Shown here: positions 19,301 through 27,373 of the stretch, one piece after another
How positions within the stretch are numbered: the stretch's first letter is position 1
How the letters are laid out: every line of letters starts with the position of its first letter
Assembly (NCBI RefSeq): GCF_900099915.1
Contig: NZ_FNDB01000007.1
Location: 62,001 to 126,000 of the forward strand
DNA length: 64,000 bases
Direction: 5' to 3'
Source of the DNA: Flavobacterium omnivorum
GTDB lineage: Bacteria > Bacteroidota > Bacteroidia > Flavobacteriales > Flavobacteriaceae
The notes under the pieces: generated by a model
Seen by the model: only the letters and a program-made list of their open reading frames with translations
Told to the model about the DNA's origin: nothing
The model's database searches: none
Program-made: the position numbers and the translations under genes

Positions 19301-19485
19301 GTAAACTGAAATTGACCAGTTTTAGATTTTATGTAAGTGCTCAAAACGTATTTACCTTTACTAATTATTCTGGATTTGATCCGGAAATCTCAAGTAATGG
19401 AAATGCAAATGGTTCACCAAGTGTAGACAGAAACTCTGCTCCAATGGCTAGAACAATTTCAATGGGTTTTAACTTAGGTTTATAA
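16348..19485 (+). CDS. SusC/RagA-family TonB-linked outer-membrane transporter
   Basis: 1045 residues. A signal peptide (to FSFAQ, residue ~23) is followed by a carboxypeptidase-regulatory-like domain (TVSGVVSDASGPIPGANVVVKGS, ~26-95), then the TonB-box region EEVVVVGYGTQKR and the plug (VQSFDQALSGAASGVNVSQ; SIEVLKDASSAAIYGSRAA). The rest is a 22-strand-type barrel ending ISMGFNLGL. With the SusD partner 15 bp downstream it imports a large substrate across the outer membrane, driven by TonB. No glycoside hydrolase, peptidase, sigma or anti-sigma gene lies beside it, so the substrate is unknown. Confidence 0.95.
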   Translation: MRLKLKWVFSLLLAISMQFSFAQETTVSGVVSDASGPIPGANVVVKGSKNGVQTDFDGKYSIKAKVGDVLVASFVGMQDVTVKVGTSNTVNFKLQDGSVLEEVVVVGYGTQKRRDVNGAIAKIDGSRIKDIPVQSFDQALSGAASGVNVSQPNGVLGNQAVIRIRGVNSINLSSYPLIVIDGVPSWNGDNLNQSNAVNNPLANINQADIESIEVLKDASSAAIYGSRAAAGVILITTKKGKAGKFSVNFDSSLSFTSPFNLIPLLNAQQFTDIKNEGLKNAGTPANGTTRGFYTMNDANGNLVDTNWNDIIYRTGAATNHSLSISGGNENTKYFLSAGQLEQEGMFVNNSFRRQTGRFTLDQKVNKWLTLGGTFNYTNSRNNGLSTGSTAGNNFASSGAARLAFAQAPNVGPYNNDGTYNLAPTQIGQGNNLSPLQWVNPQYILDTNTFLSKNDHFISNFYIGVKLAKGLNFKSLYGIDNLLVENIDFLGPLNGDGQQFSGSATNTMNRYSRKSIQNILDYSVRLSDKHDLSALLGSERQYTKIESWGASRRGVSDPFFNEYQGNFSAIVASGNLLTENYLESYFGRVNYDYNKKYFASINARRDGFSAFAPDNKWGNFWGGSLGWALTEENFFRNLVSSDIVNQLRLRASYGVVGNNQGLNDFAASSFYDAGVNGTSGSLFFNRAGNQNLTWETSNKTDFGINFGLFNDRLTGELGYYKNDIDGLILSVPQSASAGIPGNSILANVGSMRNTGYEVTLNAKIIDKGNFKWNASVNVTTQKNVVTSLDANNSDIIVATQLENTNIIRVGESIGNFYIVQTGGVNPANGRRIFYYRDGTAVQYDHSNPVTASRWTKVSDGTVTRAANQALDAKVMGPALPTYFGGLDNTFTYKGFSLNFSLYFSGGNYVYNGTQAGLRDQRVWNNSAEVLTRWQNPGDITAIPRIVFGDNVSNGSSMPISDNLEKGDFMKVRNIAFGYSLPQSLLSKLKLTSFRFYVSAQNVFTFTNYSGFDPEISSNGNANGSPSVDRNSAPMARTISMGFNLGL

Positions 19486-19500
19486 TTTTAAAAAAATAGT

Positions 19501-20943
19501 ATGAAAAATTTATATTTAATGTTGATTGCCGCGCTGGTTATTGTTTCCTGTAGTGATACGGATTCCTTAAATCCAGTCAATCAAACAAGGATTAGTGATG
19601 CAACGGCATTTGCTACACCTCAAAGAGTTGGACAGTTAGTTCTGGGAATGTACAGTGGTGTTAAAGTGGGGAACTTCTATGGAGGTCGCTTTTTAAATTA
19701 TCAAGACGTTCGTGGACCTGAATTCAATAATGAGCGTAACAATGGTGTTACCAATTTATTCACTTGGAATTTTGGTGTTCAATCTAGTACTAATGAGGTG
19801 CAGAACTTTTGGTCAGCAGCTTATACAGCCATTAACAGATGCAATGTGGTAATAGGAGGTCTAGAAACATCACCTATAACGCCGGAATTAAAAACTACTT
19901 TTACTGCCGAAGCAAGATTCCTGAGAGCGCTTTCTTATTATTCGCTATTGACCTTGTATGCTAAACCATATACGCAAGATAACGGCGCATCACTGGGAGT
20001 TCCTTTGCGTTTAGTTGCTGAAACCAGTGGCGGTAATAATGATCTAGTACGTTCTTCTGTAGCCGATGTGTATAAGCAAGTTATTGACGATTTAAATTTT
20101 GCGGAATTGAATCTTCCTTTAACCAATACAACTGCTTTCAACAACACGACTAGAGCACATAGAAATACAGCTATTGCATTAAAAACGAGAGTGTATTTGA
20201 GCATGGGTAAATACCCTGAAGTGATTACCGAAGCCAATAAAATTGTTTCAAGCACAGCTCCTTTCACAGCTACAAGTGGTGTATCTAATGCTATGGTACC
20301 GACTATCCAAGCTGCATTTGCATCGGCTGCAGTTACTGTTGAAAATGTGTTTTCATTTCCTTACGGTCCTAATGATCTTCAAGGAACACAAAATGGTTTA
20401 GTTCATTATTATAATGCTTCATCTGTTGGTGGTAGTGAATACTCATTAGCCCCTACAAGTATTACAGCTAACACAGGCTGGAAAACTTCGGATTCCAGAA
20501 GAAATTTTAATGTGGTGCTTTTAGGTAAGACATGGTTACACAAATGGACTAAAAGTCAAAGTGATCCTGATTTTGTTCCTGTTATTCGCTACTCAGAAAT
20601 ACTTTTGAATCTTTCAGAAGCATTAACCAGAAGTTCAAATTCTCTTGATGCAAGAGCCATTCAATTGTTAAATGCAGTTCGAGGAAGATCAGATGCTACG
20701 ACAGTTTTTACAAGTGCGTCTTTTACGAATGTTCAAGCATTATTGGACCAAATTGCAATTGAAAGAAGAATTGAGTTATTAGGTGAAGGGTTTAGTTCTC
20801 CTGATATTATGAGGTTAAAACAAAACTTCCCTGCTAAAGGACTTGCTCCATCAGTAAGTACGACTGATACGCAGTATTTATGGCCAATACCATTAAATGA
20901 ATTGTTGTATAATAAATTAGCGGTTCAAAATCCTGGACATTAA
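19501..20943 (+). CDS. SusD/RagB-family nutrient-binding lipoprotein
   Basis: 480-residue surface lipoprotein (lipobox ALVIVSCSDTD, Cys17), the lid partner of the SusC-like transporter. Family features: NVVIGGL, AEARFLRALSYYSLLTLYAKPY (the typical helix pair), TRVYLSMGKYPEVITEANKIV (TPR-like), VIRYSEILLNLSEAL, IAIERRIELLGEGFSSPDIMRLK, and the C-terminal YLWPIPLNELLYN...QNPGH. It is complete, closely coupled to susC, and followed by a terminator. Ligand unknown. Confidence 0.94.
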   Translation: MKNLYLMLIAALVIVSCSDTDSLNPVNQTRISDATAFATPQRVGQLVLGMYSGVKVGNFYGGRFLNYQDVRGPEFNNERNNGVTNLFTWNFGVQSSTNEVQNFWSAAYTAINRCNVVIGGLETSPITPELKTTFTAEARFLRALSYYSLLTLYAKPYTQDNGASLGVPLRLVAETSGGNNDLVRSSVADVYKQVIDDLNFAELNLPLTNTTAFNNTTRAHRNTAIALKTRVYLSMGKYPEVITEANKIVSSTAPFTATSGVSNAMVPTIQAAFASAAVTVENVFSFPYGPNDLQGTQNGLVHYYNASSVGGSEYSLAPTSITANTGWKTSDSRRNFNVVLLGKTWLHKWTKSQSDPDFVPVIRYSEILLNLSEALTRSSNSLDARAIQLLNAVRGRSDATTVFTSASFTNVQALLDQIAIERRIELLGEGFSSPDIMRLKQNFPAKGLAPSVSTTDTQYLWPIPLNELLYNKLAVQNPGH

Positions 20944-20964
20944 TTAGTACCTATAACACTATTG

Positions 20965-21001
20965 AAAACCTTCTGTGATGCGTCACAGAAGGTTTTTTTT
21001 T
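20965..21001 (+). terminator. Terminator after susD
   Basis: Stem AACCTTCTGTGA / TCACAGAAGGTT with a TGCG loop and a run of nine T residues. Confidence 0.9.
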
Positions 21002-21142
21002 GCAGTAATAGTACATAAGCGCATTGCCGGTTCCCTCTTATTTGCTCTAACAGTATTTTTTAATAAGAGTAATGGTAGCTTTACCAGTGCAGCAACATTT
21101 TTAACTGCCTGTAGCGTGAGGACATCCTAACTGTAGCGCTTT

Positions 21143-21247
21143 AGGAACAAACTCGGTACAGCAACATATAATGAAGTGTTTGTGCCAATCCCACAAGTAG
21201 AATTGGATTTCAATCCAACACTAAGAATACAACAAAACCCAGTTTGA
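21143..21247 (+). pseudogene. C-terminal remnant of a second SusD-like gene
   Basis: One frame reads LGTATYNEVFVPIPQVELDF and continues NPTLRIQQNP to a stop, matching the SusD C-terminal pattern (FPIPQxExxxNPxLxQNP; compare LWPIPLNELLYN...QNPGH of the intact neighbour). Upstream the frame is broken and no N-terminal SusD sequence is found. The intact susD ends 200 bp earlier, so this is the tail of a lost or recombined second copy. Confidence 0.65.
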
Positions 21248-21588
21248 TCAAGGATGTGCTAGACTTTATAGTAGCACCAAAGAATACGGTGTCAGATAGC
21301 ACTCTTATAGAATGGGAAGTCCAATGTTTCAATCCTATACAGCTGCAAGAGTGTTCTTGAAGCTTTTTTTTTGCGCTAAACAAGTTGGTGGGATCCGATT
21401 GTGATTTTTTTCCACGCCCTCAAAGGAAATAGCAAAAAAGAAATGCGCTAACCCTTCGTTTTTAATGGGATACTTAGTCCAAATGATTTATATTTGCCTC
21501 GTAACGACTGCCTTTAGCCCACAAAACGGAATACGTCTCGACTGAGTTAAGTAGCAGGAAAGAATCAATACGACATTAGCATTAATCA
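21248..21588. other. Intergenic region upstream of the polysaccharide exporter
   Basis: A 35-codon open stretch (KDVLDFIVAPKNT to a stop near 21360) may be further gene debris. A perfect -7 element TATATTTG lies at 21489-21496, about 95 bp before the wzm start, without a clear -33 box; it is the best candidate promoter for the exporter. Confidence 0.4.
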
Positions 21589-22458
21589 ATGAACCATTCA
21601 GAACATACAAATACCACTTGGCTGTTTGAAATAACACCCAAAAATAAATTTTTCACACTCAATCTAAAGGAAGTGTGGCAATACCGTGATTTGCTGCTGC
21701 TTTTTGTGAAAAGGGATGTGGTTACGGTGTATAAGCAAACCGTTTTAGGACCGCTTTGGTATTTGATTCAACCGCTTTTCACTTCGATTACCTTTACTAT
21801 TATATTTAATAATGTTGCCGGAATAGATACTGGTACCGTGCCTCCATTTTTATTTAATTTGGCCGGAATCACAGTTTGGAATTATTTTACGGCTTGTCTA
21901 ACCGGAACTTCGAATACGTTTGGAGCCAATGCAGGGATATTTGGGAAAGTATATTTCCCCCGTATAATCGTACCGCTTTCAATTGTTGTTTCCAACTTAT
22001 TGAAGTTTGGAATCCAGTTTTTTATATTCATTTGCTTTTACGGATATTACTATTTTCAAGGAGCTGCAATAGGCATGAATGTAACCACTTTATTCTTTCC
22101 ATTACTAATTGTTATGATGGGTGTTTTAGGATTGGGGTTGGGTATGTTTATCTCCTCCTTAGTTACTAAATACCGTGATTTTAGTAACTTGATTGGTTTT
22201 GGTGTACAATTGTTGATGTATTTATCGGCAGTGATGTACCCGATGGCTTTGATCAAAGAAAAATTACCTACTTACGGCTGGTTAGTCGAATACAATCCGT
22301 TAGCATACGTGATTGAAACGACGCGATATATGTTGCTGGATGTTGGGCAACTCTCTATTTACGGATTGGGTTTTACGTTTTTAGTAACCATTTTCGTTTT
22401 TTTAGTAGGAGTTTTGATATTTAATAGGACGGAAAAGAGTTTTATAGATACGGTTTAA
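21589..22458 (+). CDS. wzm: ABC-2 type polysaccharide export permease
   Basis: 289 residues. It starts with a cytoplasmic segment (ITPKNKFFTLNLKEVWQYRDLLLLFVKRDVVTVYKQTVLGPLW) typical of Wzm/TagG/KpsM permeases, followed by about six membrane segments (IITFTIIF, FKFGIQFFIFICFYGYYY, LFFPLLIVMMGVLGLGLGMFI and so on) and the conserved YNPLAYVIETTRYMLL loop. It forms the inner-membrane channel that exports a lipid-linked O-polysaccharide together with the Wzt ATPase. The usual Wzm-Wzt adjacency is interrupted here by repeats and a four-helix-bundle gene. Confidence 0.9.
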   Translation: MNHSEHTNTTWLFEITPKNKFFTLNLKEVWQYRDLLLLFVKRDVVTVYKQTVLGPLWYLIQPLFTSITFTIIFNNVAGIDTGTVPPFLFNLAGITVWNYFTACLTGTSNTFGANAGIFGKVYFPRIIVPLSIVVSNLLKFGIQFFIFICFYGYYYFQGAAIGMNVTTLFFPLLIVMMGVLGLGLGMFISSLVTKYRDFSNLIGFGVQLLMYLSAVMYPMALIKEKLPTYGWLVEYNPLAYVIETTRYMLLDVGQLSIYGLGFTFLVTIFVFLVGVLIFNRTEKSFIDTV

Positions 22459-22672
22459 GAGTGAGAAGTGAAGAGTTAGAAGTGAAGAGTTAGAAGTGAA
22501 GAGTTAGAAGTGAAGAGTTAGAAGTGAAGAGTTAGAAGTGAAGAGTAAAGAGTGAAGAGTGAAGAGTGAAGAGTGAAGAGTGAAGAGTGAAGAGTGAAGA
22601 GTGAAGAGAAAAAAGTGAATAGTTAGTTGCTACTCACGACTCACGATTCACTACTCACTAAATAAAAAAGAT
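22459..22672. repeat. 14-bp and 7-bp tandem repeat array left of the four-helix-bundle gene
   Basis: Six copies of the 14-mer AGAAGTGAAGAGTT (starts 22464, 22478, 22492, 22506, 22520, 22534) pass into about nine copies of the 7-mer AGAGTGA to ~22608. The array then turns into the opposite orientation (CTCACGACTCACGATTCAC, ~22634-22660) just before the gene. The array begins directly after the wzm stop. Confidence 0.9.
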
Positions 22673-23020
22673 ATGGATCATAAAGATTTGGAGGTTTGGA
22701 AGAAGAGCATGGATTTGGTAGTTACAGTTTACCAAATTACACAAATGTTTCCAGATACTGAGAAGTATGGTTTGACGAGTCAAATGAGAAGAGCAGCTGT
22801 TTCTATTCCATCTAACATAGCGGAAGGAGCTGCACGTAAAGGAGATAAAGAATTGATGCATTTTCTCTATATTTCTATAGGGTCACTCTCAGAATTAGAA
22901 ACGCAATATTTAATTGCGACACGATTAGGATTTGTTACAAATGAGGATGCTTTTGGACAACAACTTATTGAGGTTAAAAAGCTTTTGATTGGATTTAAGA
23001 ATTATATAAATAAGAAGTGA
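22673..23020 (+). CDS. Four-helix-bundle protein (23S rRNA intervening-sequence protein family)
   Basis: 115 residues, complete: LEVWKKSMDLVVTVYQIT, then YGLTSQMRRAAVSIPSNIAE with GAARKGDKE, then SIGSLSELETQYLIATRLGF, the standard pattern of the S23/Avd-like four-helix-bundle family. Relatives are encoded in 23S rRNA intervening sequences, and the fold matches the Avd accessory protein of diversity-generating retroelements; no reverse transcriptase is present here. The biochemical role is unknown, with basic-surface nucleic-acid binding inferred. The stop codon TGA lies inside the first unit of the right-hand repeat array. It splits wzm from wzt. Confidence 0.9.
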   Translation: MDHKDLEVWKKSMDLVVTVYQITQMFPDTEKYGLTSQMRRAAVSIPSNIAEGAARKGDKELMHFLYISIGSLSELETQYLIATRLGFVTNEDAFGQQLIEVKKLLIGFKNYINKK

Positions 23021-23140
23021 GAGAAGTGAGAGAAGTGAGTGAAGTGAGAGAAGTGAAGTGAGAGAAGTGAAGTGAGAAAAGTGAAGGGTGAAAAGTGAAT
23101 TGTGAGTGGTGAAAGGTGAAAAGTGAGAAGAGAATCGTGG
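23010..23140. repeat. GAAGTGA-type repeat array right of the four-helix-bundle gene
   Basis: Runs of AAGTGAGAG, AAGTGAAG and GGTGAAAAGTGA overlap the stop codon of the four-helix-bundle gene and extend ~120 bp. The sequence is the same family as the left array but less regular. Confidence 0.85.
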
Positions 23141-23220
23141 AATGTGATAAAGAATCTTACGTAAAAATTAAAAAAAGAAAATAGTATATAGCTAAAAAAC
23201 GAGTAAAATGAAACGGAATT

Positions 23221-23250
23221 GTGAATAGTAAGAAGTTGTTTTCTATTCAC
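23221..23250. repeat. Hairpin closing the right repeat region
   Basis: GTGAATAG (23221-23228) and CTATTCAC (23243-23250) are perfect inverses, and the right side goes on into TTTACTTTTCACTTCTCC, the inverted orientation of the array motif. It ends 26 bp before the wzt ATG. Confidence 0.7.
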
Positions 23251-23276
23251 CATTTACTTTTCACTTCTCCCGAATT

Positions 23277-24536
23277 ATGAAAGACATTATATTAAAAGCC
23301 GAAAACATTTCTAAGCAATACCGCTTGGGTCAAGTGGGTACTGGTACTATGGCGCACGATTTGAACCGATGGTGGCATCAGGTGCGCGGGAAGGAAGATC
23401 CTTATTTAAAAATTGGCGATACCAATGACCGAAGTACCAAAGGCACCAGCGATTATGTCTGGGCACTGCAGAATATTAATTTTGAGGTGGAACGTGGTGA
23501 GATTTTGGGGATTATAGGAAAAAATGGTGCGGGAAAATCAACTTTATTAAAGATATTATCTCGAGTGACCGCTCCCACTACTGGAAGTATTAAGTTTGGA
23601 GGTCGCGTGGCTTCTTTGCTTGAAGTAGGAACCGGATTTAATGGCGAAATGACTGGCAGGGAAAATATTTACCTCAATGGAGCTATTTTAGGGATGACCA
23701 AAAAAGAAATCAAATCGAAGATTGACGAAATTATTGAATTCTCCGGATGTGAACGCTACATTGATACCCCTGTAAAACGATACAGCAGCGGGATGTATGT
23801 ACGACTGGCTTTTGCCGTAGCCGCATTTCTGGAGCCTGAAATTTTGATTGTGGATGAGGTTTTGGCCGTGGGCGATGCAGAGTTCCAGAAGAAAGCCATT
23901 GGCAAGATGAAGGATATTTCCAATCAAGGAGGGAGAACGGTTTTGTTTGTAAGTCATAATATGGCGGCGGTGAAACAATTGTGCACGAGAGGAATTGTTT
24001 TGGAGAATGGGAAGGTTGTTTTTGAGGGAGGAATAACGGAGGCTGTTGATTCATATATTAATTCAAATCAAATTTTTGAGTCAATCTGGAATAAATTAAC
24101 TCCTAATAATTCTATTGCTTACTTTACACATGCTTCAATAATAAATTCTGAGAATAAATATGTTCAAGTAGTTAGCAATAGGAAACAATGTTTTTTAAAG
24201 TTAAAAGTTGTTGTAGAGGCAAAAGTTTTTGATGGCACATTTGCGTTTGAAATTGTTAACCAAATGGATCAATCGATTTTTGTTAGTCATGATTTTGATA
24301 TGTCGGATTCTATTCGTGAAGCAGGATGCTTTGAGATTCTTATTCCATTACCAAAGTTTTTACGTGCGGGCAATTACTTTGTTAATTTGGGCTCAAATAT
24401 AAGGGGTTTTACAACTTTAGAGTATTTTCCAAATGTATTAGGCTTTGAATATATTGATGAGTTATATGGAGGGCAAACCCAGAGTAGGCCAGGTACAGTA
24501 TTCATTCCATTGAAGTGGGAAATTAATAAGATTTAA
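23277..24536 (+). CDS. wzt: Polysaccharide export ABC ATPase with C-terminal glycan-binding domain
   Basis: 419 residues. The nucleotide-binding domain (1-~260) has Walker A GKNGAGKSTLLKIL, signature YSSGMYVRLAFAVAAFLEP, Walker B ILIVDEVLAVGDAEFQ and the H-loop FVSHNMAAVK; an insertion of ~40 residues after the first strand (GTGTMAHDLNRWWHQVRG) is usual for Bacteroidota. Residues ~270-419 form a separate beta-rich Wzt C-terminal domain, which in relatives recognises the end of the O-polysaccharide. Base composition falls sharply at the domain boundary (~24.05 kb), suggesting the C-terminal part was exchanged. The stop overlaps the next ATG (TAATG). Confidence 0.93.
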   Translation: MKDIILKAENISKQYRLGQVGTGTMAHDLNRWWHQVRGKEDPYLKIGDTNDRSTKGTSDYVWALQNINFEVERGEILGIIGKNGAGKSTLLKILSRVTAPTTGSIKFGGRVASLLEVGTGFNGEMTGRENIYLNGAILGMTKKEIKSKIDEIIEFSGCERYIDTPVKRYSSGMYVRLAFAVAAFLEPEILIVDEVLAVGDAEFQKKAIGKMKDISNQGGRTVLFVSHNMAAVKQLCTRGIVLENGKVVFEGGITEAVDSYINSNQIFESIWNKLTPNNSIAYFTHASIINSENKYVQVVSNRKQCFLKLKVVVEAKVFDGTFAFEIVNQMDQSIFVSHDFDMSDSIREAGCFEILIPLPKFLRAGNYFVNLGSNIRGFTTLEYFPNVLGFEYIDELYGGQTQSRPGTVFIPLKWEINKI

Positions 24537-25498
24537 TGAGTTTTCTTGTGAAAAAAATAATAAAATTTTTTTTAAGAAGTTATTCCAAGTTGAAATTTGA
24601 ATATAAAATTAATATTCAAAAAGACGAGTGGTTTTTTATATTTCCGTATGGTATTGGCGATTTTTATTTATTTCTGTCTTTATTAACTGCGTTCCAAAAG
24701 AAAAACGGGGTAAATAGTGTTTCTGTTGGCTTGGTAAAACCCTATCAAGCTCAGTTATTAGATATTTTTGAGATAAAGGTGAAGAAAATAGTTTTCATTG
24801 ATAAAAAAGAATTACAATTTTGTCATTGTAATAATTTAAATCAAGGAATTCCCATTATTTTGCACCCTGAATACTTTTTAAAAGAATCACTTTATAGTCT
24901 CATAGGTTATAATGGGTTGACATTAGGTGATGTGTATAAAATAATGCTGACTTTGCCAATTAAAACTAGATACAATAAACCTATCATTAACCAGATTGTT
25001 AGAAATGCTGCATTTGAAAAGTTTAATAAATACAATCTAACTGATTGTAAAAATGTTCTTTTAGCCCCACATGCTAATTCCTTCGATGAAGATATTATTC
25101 CTTTCGATTTTTGGGAGATACTTAACTATGAATTACAAGCATTAGGCTATAAAGTGCTAATTAATAGTTCTAACAAAAAATATGTTGATTTAAAAAATGT
25201 AATTGCTGTTGATTTCTCTTTAAGTCAAGCGATTCCTTTTGTTGAAATGTGTAAAATTTTCGTGGGGGTTAGAAGTGGATTTTGTGATTTAATATCTTCC
25301 TCTAAATCGCAAAAATATATTATATATCCAAAAATTGATTGGTATGCAGGGACATTTTTATCTGGAAGTAGTTTGATATCTATGGGTCTAACTAGTGATG
25401 AAATAATTGAGTTTGAAATAGATTCTGATTCAATACGACAAATCATAAACAGTATTATACACGAAATTGTAAAAAAAAATAAATATGAAGGACGTTAA
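24536..25498 (+). CDS. Putative glycosyltransferase, GT9/heptosyltransferase-like
   Basis: 320 residues, cytoplasmic, AT-rich. The N-terminal IFPYGIGDFYLFLSLLTAFQ resembles the GxGDxxLxxPxxxAL opening of ADP-heptose:LPS heptosyltransferases, and the C-terminal half has NVLLAPHANSFDEDIIPFDFWEIL and AIPFVEMCKIFVGVRSGFCDLISSSKSQKYIIYPK, like the donor-binding half of GT-B enzymes. The donor and acceptor cannot be read. Translationally coupled to wzt by a 1-base overlap. Confidence 0.65.
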   Translation: MSFLVKKIIKFFLRSYSKLKFEYKINIQKDEWFFIFPYGIGDFYLFLSLLTAFQKKNGVNSVSVGLVKPYQAQLLDIFEIKVKKIVFIDKKELQFCHCNNLNQGIPIILHPEYFLKESLYSLIGYNGLTLGDVYKIMLTLPIKTRYNKPIINQIVRNAAFEKFNKYNLTDCKNVLLAPHANSFDEDIIPFDFWEILNYELQALGYKVLINSSNKKYVDLKNVIAVDFSLSQAIPFVEMCKIFVGVRSGFCDLISSSKSQKYIIYPKIDWYAGTFLSGSSLISMGLTSDEIIEFEIDSDSIRQIINSIIHEIVKKNKYEGR

Positions 25499-26132
25499 TT
25501 ATTTTGTAAAATTATCTACTTACGCAAAAAGTTTATTGGATACCTTACCAATTGAAAAAGAACCACAACCACTTCAATATGCTGTTGAGAAATTATATGG
25601 TAAATTAAAACAAATAAAGGAAGATGAAGTTGAAAAATTGAAAATTTTATGGGTAAAAAAAAATTTTATTCAAGAATTACCGAAAAAAAAAGATTCTATT
25701 GGTTTAAACACTATTGGCTCATTAACGGATAGATTTACTATCCTTATTATCAAAGAATGGTGTCTTCGAAATAAATCAAACAATGTGCAAAATGCCAATA
25801 ACTTATTTGAAAATCAAACAAAAGATATTATTAGATGTTTAGCTAATTCAGTGCCTGGTAATTCAGCGATTAATTCGAAAATTACAAATATTAAAACAGA
25901 TGTAATTGCACAAGATTGGGAAGAGGCCTTTTTTGGATTGTTAGCAGTAAATTTAGTGCTTTGGGAGTCTCAGGAAGTTTTATATATAAAAGATATTTCA
26001 CTATTACCAGCTGAAGAACTTCGCGCTTATATTCATTGGTTTGCTCATGGAAATATGGAAAGGAATGTATTGATGGAGCTTTGTGAAAGCCGATATTGGG
26101 AAAAGATAAACTCGTTAAAAAATGAAAAATAA
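25485..26132 (+). CDS. Conserved protein, possibly DUF4254-like
   Basis: 215 residues, soluble, overlapping the previous gene by 14 bases and the next by 11. The central GLNTIGSLTDRFTILIIKEWCLRNK resembles the GSLIDRLSIxxLKxW signature of DUF4254-type proteins found in Bacteroidota polysaccharide loci; the helical C-terminus ends in ESRYWEKINSLKNEK. No catalytic motif is seen. The assignment is tentative. Overlap on both sides shows it belongs to the glycan operon. Confidence 0.6.
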   Translation: MKDVNYFVKLSTYAKSLLDTLPIEKEPQPLQYAVEKLYGKLKQIKEDEVEKLKILWVKKNFIQELPKKKDSIGLNTIGSLTDRFTILIIKEWCLRNKSNNVQNANNLFENQTKDIIRCLANSVPGNSAINSKITNIKTDVIAQDWEEAFFGLLAVNLVLWESQEVLYIKDISLLPAEELRAYIHWFAHGNMERNVLMELCESRYWEKINSLKNEK

Positions 26133-27372
26133 TATTGCGATTATTGGTGCTGGTATTTCAGGTCTGTCTGTTGCTCGTATGCTAAAAGATAAAGGTCACA
26201 ATGTTGTTGTATATGAAAAAAGTACTCAAATAGGAGGACTTGTTAAATGTACAGAAGAAAAAGGTGTTTTATTTCATCGTGTTGGTGGTCATGTTTTCAA
26301 TACAAAAATCAAGAAGGTTGAAGACTGGTTTTGGAAACAATTTGATAAGGATGAGACTTTTATTTTAGCAAAAAGGAATGCAAAAATATGGATAGAGAAT
26401 AGAATTATTGGTTATCCTATAGAAAATCACCTCCATCAATTTGAGCAATCACTTGTCGAGCAAATTTTTTCCGAATTATTATCGAATAATTTTAATGAAA
26501 AAATTGCAGCAAATAATTTTGATGATTTTTTGAAAATAAATTTTGGTAATACATTATATGAATTGTATTTTAAAACATATAATTATAAAATATGGAATAC
26601 CGACTTAGCGAAGGTTCCTTTACCGTGGTTGGAAGGAAAACTTCCAATGCCAAATTTACTGAATATTATCACCAACAATATCTATAAAGTAGATGAAAAG
26701 ACTATGGTTCATAGTAGTTTCTTTTATCCCAAAAAAGGCGGTTCATCATTTATTGCTGAAAATTTTGCTAGAGATGTCGATATTAAAACTGGCGTCGATG
26801 TATCTTCAATCAGAAATATTAATAAAAAATGGGAGCTAAATGGTGAACTGTTTGATTCAGTAATTTTCACCGGAGACGTTAGAAGGTTGTATAATTTAAT
26901 TCAAATTGATAATACAGATATAATAAACAATTGTTCAGCTGTTCGATCACTTATTAGTAACGGTACATCTAATGTGTTGTGCTATACTGATGATTCAGAT
27001 CTTTCCTGGTTATATTTACCAGATTCTAATATCAAACCACACAGAATTATTTTTACGGGTAATTTTAGTCCCAACAATAATATTGCAAATAGGAGAAAAA
27101 CTTGTACTGTGGAGTTTTCAGGAATTCTCTCTGACAAAGAAATGATAAAAGAGTTGGCAAAACTTCCAGGTAATTTAGAACCTATAGCTTTCAATAAAGA
27201 ACCAAATAGTTATGTAATTCAACAACAAGATACCAGAACTTTGATTTGTAATTTAAAAGAAAGCTTAGAGCCTGAGCATTTTTATTTACTTGGTCGTTTT
27301 GCTGAATGGGAGTACTACAATATGGATAAAGCAATTGAAGCAGCAATGGATTTAGTTGAAGACAAATTTTAA
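26122..27372 (+). CDS. UDP-galactopyranose-mutase-like FAD enzyme
   Basis: 416 residues. FAD-binding Rossmann motif at the extreme N-terminus (IAIIGAGISGLSVARMLKDKGHNVVVYEK), followed by QIGGLVKCTEEKGVLFHRVGGHVFNT. The GGHVFNT and GNTLYELYFKTYNYKIWNTDLAKVPLPWLEGKLPMP segments resemble UDP-galactopyranose mutase and related flavoproteins of polysaccharide loci, where the NYTxKxW-type segment lies near the active site. It may supply a furanose sugar nucleotide, or another flavin-dependent sugar conversion. The Rossmann assignment is firm; the substrate is not. Confidence 0.72.
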   Translation: MKNNIAIIGAGISGLSVARMLKDKGHNVVVYEKSTQIGGLVKCTEEKGVLFHRVGGHVFNTKIKKVEDWFWKQFDKDETFILAKRNAKIWIENRIIGYPIENHLHQFEQSLVEQIFSELLSNNFNEKIAANNFDDFLKINFGNTLYELYFKTYNYKIWNTDLAKVPLPWLEGKLPMPNLLNIITNNIYKVDEKTMVHSSFFYPKKGGSSFIAENFARDVDIKTGVDVSSIRNINKKWELNGELFDSVIFTGDVRRLYNLIQIDNTDIINNCSAVRSLISNGTSNVLCYTDDSDLSWLYLPDSNIKPHRIIFTGNFSPNNNIANRRKTCTVEFSGILSDKEMIKELAKLPGNLEPIAFNKEPNSYVIQQQDTRTLICNLKESLEPEHFYLLGRFAEWEYYNMDKAIEAAMDLVEDKF

Positions 27373-27373
27373 T

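Noticed and set aside
22673-23020. A diversity-generating retroelement suggested by the Avd-like fold
   Set aside because: No reverse transcriptase, template repeat or variable repeat was found nearby; the protein alone does not make such an element.
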